41,842 nucleotides of DNA. It comes from an uncultured Lachnospiraceae bacterium. GTDB lineage: Bacteria > Bacillota > Clostridia > Lachnospirales > Lachnospiraceae. The stretch covers positions 1-41,842 of the forward strand of contig CACYPS010000023.1 in the NCBI GenBank assembly GCA_902776305.1. Direction: 5' to 3'. Below are positions 1-5,166 of this stretch, piece by piece; the first letter of the stretch is position 1, and each line of letters starts with the position of its first letter. Below the pieces are notes generated by a model. That model saw only the letters and a list, made by a program, of their open reading frames with translations, did not search any database and was not told where the DNA came from. The position numbers and the translations under genes were made by a program.

Positions 1-471
1 GTGTACGCCGGCTTTTGTTCCGTTGCTGCTGGCATGCTCATAGTTTTTCACCGTCGTTTTCAAAGTCATAGTGATCGACTGACCGGGAGTCAGCGATGCC
101 GGCGGTTTCATGCACTCATAATAGTCGTCGCTGCGGAAGTAATTGCGTGCATCTTGATAATAACCGCCGGAACGCGTAAACCGCACCGTTCCGTCAGAGT
201 CTTCTTCAAAAGAATATGTAACGTCATAATATTCGTTGTGTCTGTCATCCGAAAGAGTGTGGGATGTATCGACCAGGACCCATCTGGGACCGGAAGAACT
301 GGCAGAGCCGGTATTTTCAGATTGGCTGTTGTTACTCGAGACAGCTTTTTTTGCAAAACCGAACGAACGGTCGTACAATTCTTTTACGAATACCCTAGCG
401 GCAGGAACTAGTGAGAATAGTGAGAAAACAAGTATCAGCGACAGTAATGGCAGATAGATTCGTTTTTTCAT
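1..471 (-). CDS. Partial secreted or membrane-anchored protein of unknown function (3' end outside window)
   Basis: An open frame of 157 codons runs from an ATG at 471-469 to the left edge without a stop. A GGAGGA ribosome site lies 6 bases upstream of the ATG. The product starts MKKRIYLPLLSLILVFSLFS, a basic start followed by a hydrophobic stretch, which is a signal peptide or anchor. No lipobox cysteine is seen. The rest is hydrophilic, rich in Ser, Tyr and Asp, and I recognise no family. The start overlaps the stop of the upstream TPR remnant as ATGA, so the two were probably translationally coupled. Confidence 0.72.
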   Translation of the reverse strand, partial: MKKRIYLPLLSLILVFSLFSLVPAARVFVKELYDRSFGFAKKAVSSNNSQSENTGSASSSGPRWVLVDTSHTLSDDRHNEYYDVTYSFEEDSDGTVRFTRSGGYYQDARNYFRSDDYYECMKPPASLTPGQSITMTLKTTVKNYEHASSNGTKAGVH

Positions 472-722
472 GGTTGATCCTCCAACAATAATAATTTATA
501 TTTCATCCGGAATTCAACAATCTCGGTGCTGTCCTTTGGGTCTATGGTATTCGGATGGTTTCCTCCAAGTTTTGATAGTTGTACAACATACGCCTTCTTA
601 TAGTATTCGAGTGCCTTCTCGTAGTCCACTTGCTCTGCATACACCCAGGCTATGTTGTGGTACGTTGCCGCCGTATCCGAATTCTCCGGGCCAAACACCC
701 GCTCGCGGATTCGGAATCTCAA
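468..722 (-). pseudogene. Tetratricopeptide-repeat protein, 3' remnant
   Basis: The frame encodes about one and a half TPR units of the kinesin-light-chain type: RERVFGPENSDTAATYHNIA, then YEKALEYYKKA, then a degenerate LGGNHPNT segment. Proteins of this type normally carry many such repeats, but only 84 codons remain and the only in-frame start is TTG. The sequence upstream (723-795) has a good GGGAGGAGG site leading into an ATG directly followed by a stop, which suggests a deletion removed most of the gene. It could still be expressed as a small peptide. TPR proteins mediate protein-protein contacts; no specific role can be inferred. Confidence 0.55.
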
Positions 723-969
723 TCATAATATTAGCCTTTTTGAGTACATGCTGTTTTGTTACATCCTCCTCCCTACATGACATATTGAAAAACACTGCTT
801 ATCCTTATTGATACTCTACTAATCGACAAAAAAGCCGGTTCTATCTCTTTTCCATCGAAATAATCTCCTCTGCAATCTTCCTCCTGTATATATTTAGAAT
901 ACCATTATCTACATATTTTTGCCACTTAAAAAGCACCTATCACGAAGGCGGTCCTCTAAAAAGACAGAT
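723..969. other. Intergenic stretch, no gene recognised
   Basis: AT-rich sequence with only short frames on either strand. It contains the orphan ribosome site of the TPR remnant near 770-780. Nothing else is supported. Confidence 0.5.
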
Positions 970-1452
970 TCATCCATGTGATATGATCCCCCTAAAGTCA
1001 ACGTCTGCTTCCTTTTCATTCAGGCGCCTGAAGCGGAGCCGGAGGCTCTCCTTTACCGGTTCGCGCGGATTGTATGTAAGGTATTCCATCGAGATGGGCC
1101 ATTTTGTATGCTCCGTTCAGGACGTGGAAATGGCCATTTCAATGCGGCACTTCCTTTCGCTTACATTCACACTGTCATCCCCGCACCATATCATGGCGTC
1201 TTCGGGACTGATGACAGGCCGGATATCGGCAAGGCTGTTCCAGGATGCCAGGCAGCCTGCCGCTGTGAGGTCGAACAGGAACACATAGACCTGTTCCTTT
1301 GCTGCACCGTCCATCTCAAGAGCCATTGTCTCGATCTGCGGTGCATGGTTCCACCTTGTGTAATAATCCTCGATAAACTTGTATAACTTCCTGTGCGGAT
1401 CCCCAAGCGCCGCCGCTTTTTCCTTGATGAATTCATCCGTAAAATATCTCAT
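970..1452 (-). pseudogene. LexA-type winged-helix protein interrupted by an in-frame TGA
   Basis: From the ATG at 1452 (preceded by AAAGGGATGACTGA) the frame gives 111 residues, reaches TGA at 1119-1117, then continues in the same frame for 48 residues with protein-like composition (including SMEYLTYNPREPVKESLRLR) to a TGA at 972-970. Residues 20-70 have the spacing of the LexA N-terminal winged helix: KLYKFIEDYYTRWNHAP, a recognition-helix region, then a VFLFDLTAAGCLAS wing. It follows the S24 repressor and a small gene on the same strand. Either the gene is broken by one nonsense mutation or the shorter 111-residue product is the real one. No S24 peptidase part is present. Confidence 0.6.
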
Positions 1453-1527
1453 TCAGTCATCCCTTTCCGGAGCGGATCTCCTGTTCTGTAATAATCCATT
1501 TGAAATATGTTGCTTCCCTTCGCCGTT

Positions 1528-1836
1528 TTAGAACGATATGTCCTCAGCTATCGGATTTTTTGTTTCCACGAACCAGCGGCATGCGTCCGGGGCGTCCTCA
1601 TAGAACAGCCTTGCTTCCTGCCCCCTCACCCGGACGAAATAGCATATCCCGCAGCCGCCGGCCTTGCGGCTGGCAGCCCGCTGGTGGCGGTAAATGCGGT
1701 CAATCATGTATTTTTCGCCGGTAGGAGACAGCCTGATGTACTTCGGCTCCATGGCGCCGCCCGGCGAATAGACCACGCCGACTTCGACATACAGCTTATA
1801 GCTCCCCTTTTTCCCGGCACTGTCCCTGTCCTCCAT
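1528..1836 (-). CDS. Small conserved-looking protein in the SOS-like unit, function unknown
   Basis: The ATG at 1836 has an AAAGGGGTG ribosome site. The 102-residue product is soluble and contains MEPKYIRLSPTGEKYMIDRI and GGCGICYFVRVRGQEARLFYED, with no transmembrane segment. I do not recognise a named family. Small genes of this kind often travel with LexA-like repressors and Y-family polymerases in Clostridia, but no polymerase gene is present here. It lies between the LexA-like gene (upstream, separated by a terminator-like hairpin) and the winged-helix pseudogene (75 bases downstream). Confidence 0.6.
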   Translation of the reverse strand: MEDRDSAGKKGSYKLYVEVGVVYSPGGAMEPKYIRLSPTGEKYMIDRIYRHQRAASRKAGGCGICYFVRVRGQEARLFYEDAPDACRWFVETKNPIAEDISF

Positions 1837-1870
1837 GTCAGTTTTTCACCCCTTTCAAAAAATCCAATTA

Positions 1871-1901
1871 ATCTCTGACGCATAATTCTTGCGTCAGAGA
1901 T
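1871..1901 (-). terminator. Stem-loop after the LexA-like gene
   Basis: On the minus strand ATCTCTGACGCA and TGCGTCAGAGAT form a perfect 12-bp stem with a 7-base loop. A TTTTTT run follows eight bases later. It sits between the LexA-like gene and the 102-residue gene, so it could terminate or attenuate read-through. The U-run is a little too distant for an ideal terminator. Confidence 0.5.
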
Positions 1902-1904
1902 CAA

Positions 1905-1992
1905 GCCTCCGGCAGATCGCAGCCGCGCAACGAGGAAGGTGCTTTGCACCTTGCGCGGCGCGACAAGAACACCAAGGCGTTCTTGATAATAT
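1905..1992. repeat. Composite hairpin element, copy E1
   Basis: Nested palindromes: read on the minus strand, GCCGCGCAA pairs with TTGCGCGGC around an inner AAGGTGC/GCACCTT hairpin, preceded by an AAGAAC/GTTCTT hairpin. Most of it is repeated at 28029-28100, and its first hairpin and the bases after it recur at 29607. It lies directly after the stop of the LexA-like gene. Confidence 0.65.
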
Positions 1993-1997
1993 ATTTT

Positions 1998-2612
1998 TTA
2001 CTTCTCCTTGATCACGTGGCTGACGATACCCTGGCAGACAAGCTCCTTTATCAGGATCTTCCTGTCCCCATATACCGCCCGGTTGCAGTACTCAAGGATG
2101 ACCTGCCCGGATCCGGGGTCCGTGCCGCCGTACTTCTTCAGCGTGTTGCGGTTCTCCGCATCGAGGGCGATGACGAGGTCTCCCTTCTTCGGCTCTGCTT
2201 TCTGCCGGATCACCAGAAGGTCCCCGTCCGCGATCCCTTCGTCCTCCATGGAATCCCCGGAAGCGTGCAGGATGTAGAAGGGGCCTGCGCCGAAGATCGC
2301 AGTCGGGAGGGCGGCGACGCACTCGACATTTTCCTCCTCATACGTCAGCTCGCCGCAGGGGACGCTGCCGACCATCGGGGCCTGTATGCGGTCCGTCCGG
2401 AGCTTTTCCATCTTGTCCACGATGAGCCTGCCGCCCTGATAGGAGAGCATCCCGCGCTCGTTCATGGCCACTAGGTAGTTCTGCGCTGTGCTCCTGGCAA
2501 CGCCGAAATGATGGGCAATCTCTGTCGTGGAAGGCGTCCGGTCATTCTCGATATAGAATCCGCCGATATATGCATTTATTTTTTTCATTAATTCCGTGTC
2601 TTTATGTCTCAT
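1998..2612 (-). CDS. LexA-like repressor with S24 self-cleavage domain
   Basis: The 204-residue size is usual for LexA. Residues 7-65 form a winged helix (PSTTEIAHHFGVARSTAQNY, then a RGMLSYQGGRLIV wing). Residues 78-200 are an S24 peptidase: cleavage region PMVGSVPCGE with a Cys86-Gly87 bond, where chromosomal LexA usually has Ala-Gly; catalytic Ser121 in HASGDSMEDEG; and catalytic Lys159 in NTLKKYG. By family, RecA-ssDNA filaments would trigger self-cleavage and derepress target genes. A GAGGGGGTGA ribosome site precedes the ATG. The Cys-Gly bond, the neighbouring tRNA array and the hairpin elements suggest a mobile-element SOS regulator rather than the housekeeping LexA; that is inference. 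Confidence 0.85.
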   Translation of the reverse strand: MRHKDTELMKKINAYIGGFYIENDRTPSTTEIAHHFGVARSTAQNYLVAMNERGMLSYQGGRLIVDKMEKLRTDRIQAPMVGSVPCGELTYEEENVECVAALPTAIFGAGPFYILHASGDSMEDEGIADGDLLVIRQKAEPKKGDLVIALDAENRNTLKKYGGTDPGSGQVILEYCNRAVYGDRKILIKELVCQGIVSHVIKEK

Positions 2613-3036
2613 TCAGTCACCCCCTCGGGCCTGCAAAAAATTCTATCGTGAGCAGACCGCTTTTTTTATTAACAATGATAACAAACGGATATTCGATATG
2701 CAAGATAAATTTTCGATAAGAAACGAGACGTCGCTCATGAACGACATCCTGTGAAGTTGTGCAGGCAATTTTCGGTTTTCATGATCATTTTTTAGACATT
2801 AAGAATGCGCTTTATATTACGGGTAGAATGACAAACCAGACCGGTCAGGGTATTATGTTTACAGAAAACAATGAAAGGAAAGGTCCGAGAAGATGAAGTG
2901 CATCCATGTTTTATCAAGTTCATACGTTCTTTATCTGTCCCTTCTGCCCTATGGCAGCAAGGTCAGTTTGACGTGTGGGAAAACTCCGGTAAAGCAAGGG
3001 CATCCATGATCTTCATGTTAAGAACCATAGATCATA
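2613..3036. other. Leader region between the LexA-like gene and the tRNA array
   Basis: TTCGATA occurs twice as direct repeats (2693-2699 and about 2713), 20 bases apart and close to the LexA-like start; they are candidate operator half-sites. A plus-strand promoter candidate has TAGACA at 2793 and TATTAC at 2815 (16-base spacer). Short plus-strand frames after 2870 lack convincing coding character. Confidence 0.3.
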
Positions 3037-3038
3037 AG

Positions 3039-3078
3039 CCGTCTGTCTGGGGAGATTTCCACGCAGGCGGTTTTTATT
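3039..3078 (+). terminator. Rho-independent terminator just before the tRNA array
   Basis: CCGTCTG pairs with CAGGCGG, with an inner TGGGGA/TTTCCA extension, followed by TTTTTATTTT. It would end a plus-strand transcript coming from the 2790-2880 promoter region. The first tRNA begins 2-3 bases after the T-run. Confidence 0.6.
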
Positions 3079-3080
3079 TT

Positions 3081-3191
3081 GGGCAGAGAGCCTTACCGCA
3101 AGGGCACCTGACGCGACGGCACAAAGTGCCTAGTCCACCGGATAAATCAGGTACATCAGAAACACCGTTGGTGCAACTCCAACCCTGCCCA
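3081..3191 (+). tRNA. Interrupted tRNA-like gene, 28 extra bases in the anticodon loop
   Basis: Acceptor GGGCAGA pairs with CCTGCCC at six of seven positions. The D stem is GCC/GGC. The anticodon stem is CCTGA (3107-3111)/TCAGG (3147-3151), and the T-arm is GTTGG-TGCAACT-CCAAC. The anticodon 'loop' is 35 bases instead of 7. Bases 3113-3136 are the reverse complement, at 23 of 24 positions, of a hairpin in the T-loop of the gene at 3649. The stem sequences resemble Met(CAT)-type tRNAs, but no anticodon can be read without knowing whether and where the insert is removed. The T-loop has G in place of the usual second T. No CCA is encoded. Confidence 0.6.
3113..3136 (-). repeat. 24-nt hairpin insert in a tRNA anticodon loop
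   Basis: Contains GGCAC/GTGCC arms around AAA. It matches 3756-3779 in inverted orientation with one mismatch. See the gene at 3081. Confidence 0.7.
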
Positions 3192-3197
3192 CTTTCT

Positions 3198-3271
3198 GCT
3201 CCCGTATCCCAATCGGAAGAGGGTGCTGGTTTAAACCCGGTCCAGTGTGAGTTCGAATCTCACCGGGAGTA
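3198..3271 (+). tRNA. Class I tRNA with anticodon TAA
   Basis: A regular 74-base cloverleaf: acceptor GCTCCCG/CGGGAGT, D stem CCC/GGG, anticodon arm GCTGG-TTTAAAC-CCGGT, 5-base variable loop, T-arm GTGAG-TTCGAAT-CTCAC. The anticodon at positions 34-36 is TAA, which would read the Leu codon UUA. Bacterial tRNA-Leu has a long variable arm and this molecule does not, so its amino-acid identity is doubtful. Confidence 0.75.
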
Positions 3272-3276
3272 TTGAT

Positions 3277-3362
3277 GCCTCTGTAGCAGAACGGAATATG
3301 CGCCGGGCTAAGGACCCGGGCCGGACTAAGATCCAGTGTGAGTTCGAATCTCACCAGGGGCA
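3277..3362 (+). tRNA. tRNA-Leu(AAG)
   Basis: An 86-base class II cloverleaf: acceptor GCCTCTG/CAGGGGC, anticodon arm CCGGG-CTAAGGA-CCCGG with anticodon AAG, variable arm with GGA/TCC, T-arm GTGAG-TTCGAAT-CTCAC. The T-arm and the bases before it are identical to those of the preceding tRNA, which points to recent duplication or recombination between array members. A34 in a Leu tRNA is uncommon in bacteria. Confidence 0.8.
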
Positions 3363-3367
3363 CTTGC

Positions 3368-3486
3368 GCAGGAGTGACGGAACTGGAATACGTATCTGCT
3401 TCAAATACAGAGTTGAGCGGCTTGTCCGCGATGCTTCTTGACCACAGGTCAAGAAGATACCCGTGGTTCAACTCCCTTCTCCTGTA
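3368..3486 (+). tRNA. Interrupted tRNA-Leu(CAA)-like gene with an extra hairpin before the T-arm
   Basis: Acceptor GCAGGAG/CTCCTGT pairs over all seven positions (one G-T). The D arm is ACG/CGT. The anticodon arm TCTGC-TTCAAAT-ACAGA reads CAA. A normal-looking variable arm GCGG/CCGC (3417-3429) is followed by an additional perfect 10-bp hairpin, CTTCTTGACC/GGTCAAGAAG (3434-3456). The T-stem that should precede the loop TTCAACT is poorly paired. At 119 bases the gene is about 30 longer than a normal tRNA-Leu. Confidence 0.6.
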
Positions 3487-3490
3487 CTTT

Positions 3491-3646
3491 ATACCCAGGT
3501 GCGAAATTGGTAAACGGACATGACTCAGACTCATGTGCCCTTACGGGCTTACGGGTTCGGTCTCCGCTCCGCTTCGGTCGGCGCTCTTCGTGCCCTGTGG
3601 GTAGAACGGATGTCCACTGGACATCCAGCGCCCCGTCATGGGTATT
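3491..3646 (+). tRNA. Interrupted tRNA-Leu(CAG), 76-nt T-loop
   Basis: Acceptor ATACCCA/TGGGTAT pairs perfectly. The anticodon arm ACATGA-CTCAGAC-TCATGT reads CAG, and the variable arm is GCCC/GGGC. T-stem ACGGG (3551-3555) pairs with CCCGT (3632-3636). Between the T-stem strands are 76 bases instead of 7, starting with the expected TTCG. The insert shares its sequence with those in the genes at 4871 and 5167 but carries 18 extra bases. Two unpaired bases separate the T-stem from the acceptor. Confidence 0.72.
3556..3631 (+). repeat. T-loop insert, copy A (76 nt)
   Basis: It begins TTCGGTCT, contains CTCCGCTTCGGTCGGCGCT, then 18 bases absent from copies B and C, then the hairpin GGATGTCC-ACT-GGACATCC (3608-3626), and ends CAGCGC. 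The GCGCT/AGCGC segments can close a long stem around the hairpin. Confidence 0.8.
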
Positions 3647-3648
3647 AC

Positions 3649-3796
3649 GCTGTGATGCCACAACTGGTAATGGGCCGGTAGCGACCAAGCGCAGCGCGTA
3701 GTCCCCGAAGGGGAAAAACCGGTGATCCGTGCAGGCGGACTGGGGGGTTCCTAAAGGACTAGGCACTTCGTGCCGTCGCAAGTCCCTCTCACAGCG
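3649..3796 (+). tRNA. Doubly interrupted class II tRNA-like gene (probably Ser or Leu type)
   Basis: Acceptor GCTGTGA/TCACAGC pairs perfectly. Anticodon stem CCGGT (3675-3679)/ACCGG (3718-3722) encloses 38 bases instead of 7. The variable arm is TCCG/CGGA. T-stem GGGGG (3743-3747)/CCCTC (3784-3788) encloses 36 bases. Removing 29 bases (3751-3779) from this second loop leaves exactly TTCAAGT, a canonical T-loop. The anticodon cannot be read with confidence; the stem sequence is like Ser tRNAs. Confidence 0.62.
3751..3779 (+). repeat. 29-nt insert in a T-loop, hairpin shared with the tRNA at 3081
   Basis: Bases 3756-3779 contain the GGCAC-TTC-GTGCC hairpin and are the inverted form of 3113-3136. 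The insert lies between T-loop bases TTC and AAGT. Confidence 0.72.
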
Positions 3797-3800
3797 CTTT

Positions 3801-3886
3801 GCAGACATGGCTGAATTGGCAAAAGCACTTCCCCGCTAAGGAAGGTCCGGGTGACCGGAATGCAGGACCCGGACCTGCTGTCTGCG
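3801..3886 (+). tRNA. tRNA-Ser(GCT)-like with aberrant T-loop
   Basis: Acceptor GCAGACA/TGTCTGC pairs perfectly. The D arm is GCT/AGC, the anticodon arm CTTCC-CCGCTAA-GGAAG reads GCT, the variable arm is TCCGG/CCGGA, and the T-stem is GCAGG/CCTGC. The T-loop is ACCCGGA and lacks the invariant TTC. AGGTCCGGGT (3843-3852) is perfectly complementary to ACCCGGACCT (3867-3876), so an alternative fold would destroy the T-arm. U33 is also replaced by C. Confidence 0.68.
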
Positions 3887-3917
3887 TTCAGATGCCGCAT
3901 GCAGGCATTATCTGAAC
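3886..3917. repeat. Palindrome abutting the 3' end of the tRNA-Ser-like gene
   Basis: GTTCAGAT (3886-3893) and ATCTGAAC (3910-3917) with inner GCC/GGC form a hairpin that begins at the discriminator base of the preceding tRNA. No T-run follows, so it is not an obvious terminator. Confidence 0.5.
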
Positions 3918-3922
3918 ATTTA

Positions 3923-3956
3923 TACCGGGAGTATAATGACACGGTAATTTTTTTAT
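3923..3956 (+). terminator. Weak terminator-like hairpin after the first tRNA block
   Basis: TACCG and CGGTA flank a 14-base loop and are followed by ATTTTTTT. The stem is short, so efficiency is uncertain, but the position after the last tRNA of the block fits. Confidence 0.4.
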
Positions 3957-4212
3957 GCTATAGTAAGGATAGATAAAAAATTAGGATCTAAGGTCCGGAA
4001 AGGTAAGGCAATGCTGCAGATACATATGAACAGCTTAATGAATACATATCGCCCGTATGATCTTCAGGGAATTATTCTGCCCTCAGCCGATAAAGCTGAA
4101 AGGCTTAATAAGACATGCCTAAAAATGGCCGGATCAAGTGGATATCTGGAACCAGGTGCATCTAAACACATGCTGGGATAATCAGATAAATTACAGTTAC
4201 TTTGCTGAGACT
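3957..4212 (+). other. Non-coding interval, possible small RNA
   Basis: It lies between a -10-like TATAGT near 3959 and the strong terminator at 4213. It has no long frame with a ribosome site. Local pairings such as AGGG/CCCT around 4068-4085 are visible. I recognise no known RNA family here. A transcript of about 240 bases is possible but unproven. Confidence 0.25.
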
Positions 4213-4243
4213 GCCGCTTGTCCGAAAAGACAGGCGGTTTTTT
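4213..4243 (+). terminator. Strong rho-independent terminator
   Basis: GCCGCTTGTC and GACAGGCGG form a stable stem with a CGAAAA loop, followed directly by TTTTTTT. Confidence 0.78.
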
Positions 4244-4377
4244 ATGTCATAGGAAACTTCGTTCCCTATGACATAAAAACGCTTCGCGAGGATGCGACTG
4301 ATGCGCAGTTGAAGATGCAAGCTGACGCTTGCGCGCATCAGCGCGCAAAGAGTCGCAAAGCGACTCTTTGTTATGTC
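4243..4377. repeat. Composite hairpin element, E4
   Basis: Three successive palindromes: TATGTCATAGG/CCTATGACATA; CTGATGCGC/GCGCATCAG with an inner GCAAG/CTTGC; and AAGAGTCGC/GCGACTCTT. The apical GGAAACTTCGTTCCC is of the same kind as in the element at 40122. It is placed between the preceding terminator and the short frame at 4396. Confidence 0.55.
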
Positions 4378-4395
4378 GTATTTTGGAGGATTATT

Positions 4396-4515
4396 ATGAA
4401 TAGGTATTTACGAGATTACAGTATTATGAACCTGCTCCCGTCGGGGGAGATGAGAGAAAAGAAGATAAAAACAGAAGACACTGATCATGAAATAAATCAG
4501 AATAAGGCAGCATAG
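4396..4515 (+). CDS. Possible 39-residue peptide upstream of the XRE regulator
   Basis: ATG at 4396 has a good TTTTGGAGG site seven bases upstream. The product MNRYLRDYSIMNLLPSGEMR and on is charged and lysine-rich towards the end, with no transmembrane segment. It ends 44 bases before the XRE gene. A GCCGGCAC/GTGCCGGC hairpin (4514-4534) covers its last codons and the gap. It may be a leader peptide or a truncated gene. Confidence 0.4.
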   Translation: MNRYLRDYSIMNLLPSGEMREKKIKTEDTDHEINQNKAA

Positions 4516-4559
4516 CCGGCACTCCCCGTGCCGGCACTGCCGGAACAGGGAGGTGCGAT

Positions 4560-4808
4560 ATGATGGAGATTCCGTCTATAAACACTGTCGCAACCGGACA
4601 AAACATAAACAGGTTGAGAATAGCAGCCGGTCTTTCTGTAAGGGACATGCAGATTGTGTTTGGTTTTTCTACCCCGCAGGCGATCTACAAATGGTTCAGG
4701 GGTACGGCAATGCCTACCATTGACAACCTGGTCATATTGGCAGCTATGCTGGATGTGACTTTGGACGAGATCGTAGTGGTAGATACCATCACGATAAGAG
4801 TTGGCTGA
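4560..4808 (+). CDS. Small XRE-family helix-turn-helix regulator
   Basis: 82 residues with GGGAGGTGCGAT before the ATG. Residues 12-70 form a Cro/C1-type helix-turn-helix: GQNINRLRIAAGLSVRDMQI, FGFSTPQAIYKWFRGTAMPT as recognition region, then DNLVILAAMLDVTLDEIVVVD. Very similar single-domain regulators are common in Lachnospiraceae. It sits inside the tRNA array, between two tRNA blocks on the same strand, and is followed by a GC-rich palindrome (4837-4859). Targets are unknown; autoregulation or control of neighbouring mobile DNA is plausible. Confidence 0.85.
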   Translation: MMEIPSINTVATGQNINRLRIAAGLSVRDMQIVFGFSTPQAIYKWFRGTAMPTIDNLVILAAMLDVTLDEIVVVDTITIRVG

Positions 4809-4836
4809 AGAAAATGTTTGCATATTAAAAAGAAGG

Positions 4837-4859
4837 CGGGCCGGAATACGCCGGCCCGC
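4837..4859. repeat. GC-rich palindrome between the regulator and the second tRNA block
   Basis: CGGGCCGG and CCGGCCCG flank a short loop. No T-run follows. It may act as a processing or termination hairpin. Confidence 0.45.
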
Positions 4860-4870
4860 ACAGGATACAT

Positions 4871-4993
4871 AGCTCCATAGTATAACGGTTAGTACACCGG
4901 ACTGTCTATCCGGAGGCGCGGGTTCGGTCTACACTCCGTTTCGGTCGGCGCTGAACGGATGTCCACTGGACATCCAGCGCCCCGCTGGGGTTG
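4871..4993 (+). tRNA. Interrupted tRNA-Asp(GTC), 58-nt T-loop
   Basis: Acceptor AGCTCCA/TGGGGTT forms seven pairs with two G-T. The D arm is standard (GTATAACGGTTAGTAC). Anticodon arm CCGGA-CTGTCTA-TCCGG reads GTC. T-stem GCGGG (4918-4922) pairs with CCCGC (4981-4985). The loop is 58 bases (4923-4980) instead of 7. Apart from that insert the gene is a textbook tRNA-Asp, so the interruption is clear and not an artefact of a poor tRNA call. Discriminator G. Confidence 0.8.
4923..4980 (+). repeat. T-loop insert, copy B (58 nt)
   Basis: Shares TTCGGTCT, CTCCG, CGGTCGGCGCT, the GGATGTCC-ACT-GGACATCC hairpin (4957-4975) and final CAGCGC with copies A and C. Its length is identical to copy C. Confidence 0.82.
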
Positions 4994-4998
4994 CTTCT

Positions 4999-5069
4999 TG
5001 AGAACGTGGTGTAATGGCAGCACGCTGCGCCTGGGACGCAGAGGAGCGGTTCGAGTCCGACGTTTTCAA
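4999..5069 (+). tRNA. tRNA-Pro(TGG)-like
   Basis: Acceptor TGAGAAC/GTTTTCA pairs throughout (one G-T). The D arm is GTG/CAC, anticodon arm CTGCG-CCTGGGA-CGCAG reads TGG, and the T-arm has TTCGAGT but only three good stem pairs. C is found at position 33 where U is nearly universal. Uninterrupted. Confidence 0.7.
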
Positions 5070-5073
5070 TCAT

Positions 5074-5146
5074 CGAAGTGTAGTTCAGTCAGAAGAACAT
5101 CCGTCTGATACGCGGAAGGTCAGTGGTGCAATTCCACTCACTTCGA
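5074..5146 (+). tRNA. tRNA-Ile(GAT)
   Basis: A 73-base cloverleaf: acceptor CGAAGTG/CACTTCG, D stem GTTC/GAAC, anticodon arm TCCGT-CTGATAC-GCGGA reading GAT, T-arm AGTGG-TGCAATT-CCACT. The T-loop has TGC instead of TTC, as in the first tRNA of the array. C1-G72 is unlike the usual G1-C72. Uninterrupted. Confidence 0.78.
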
Positions 5147-5166
5147 TTTGCCGGTATAAAAACATA

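Noticed and set aside
4199-4212. TPP riboswitch, suggested by CTGAGA
   Set aside because: The other conserved TPP segments are missing or in the wrong order.
3960-4870. ROOL- or GOLLD-type giant RNA near the tRNA array
   Set aside because: The gene-free interval before the terminator is under 300 bases and an XRE gene occupies the rest; no recognisable family elements.
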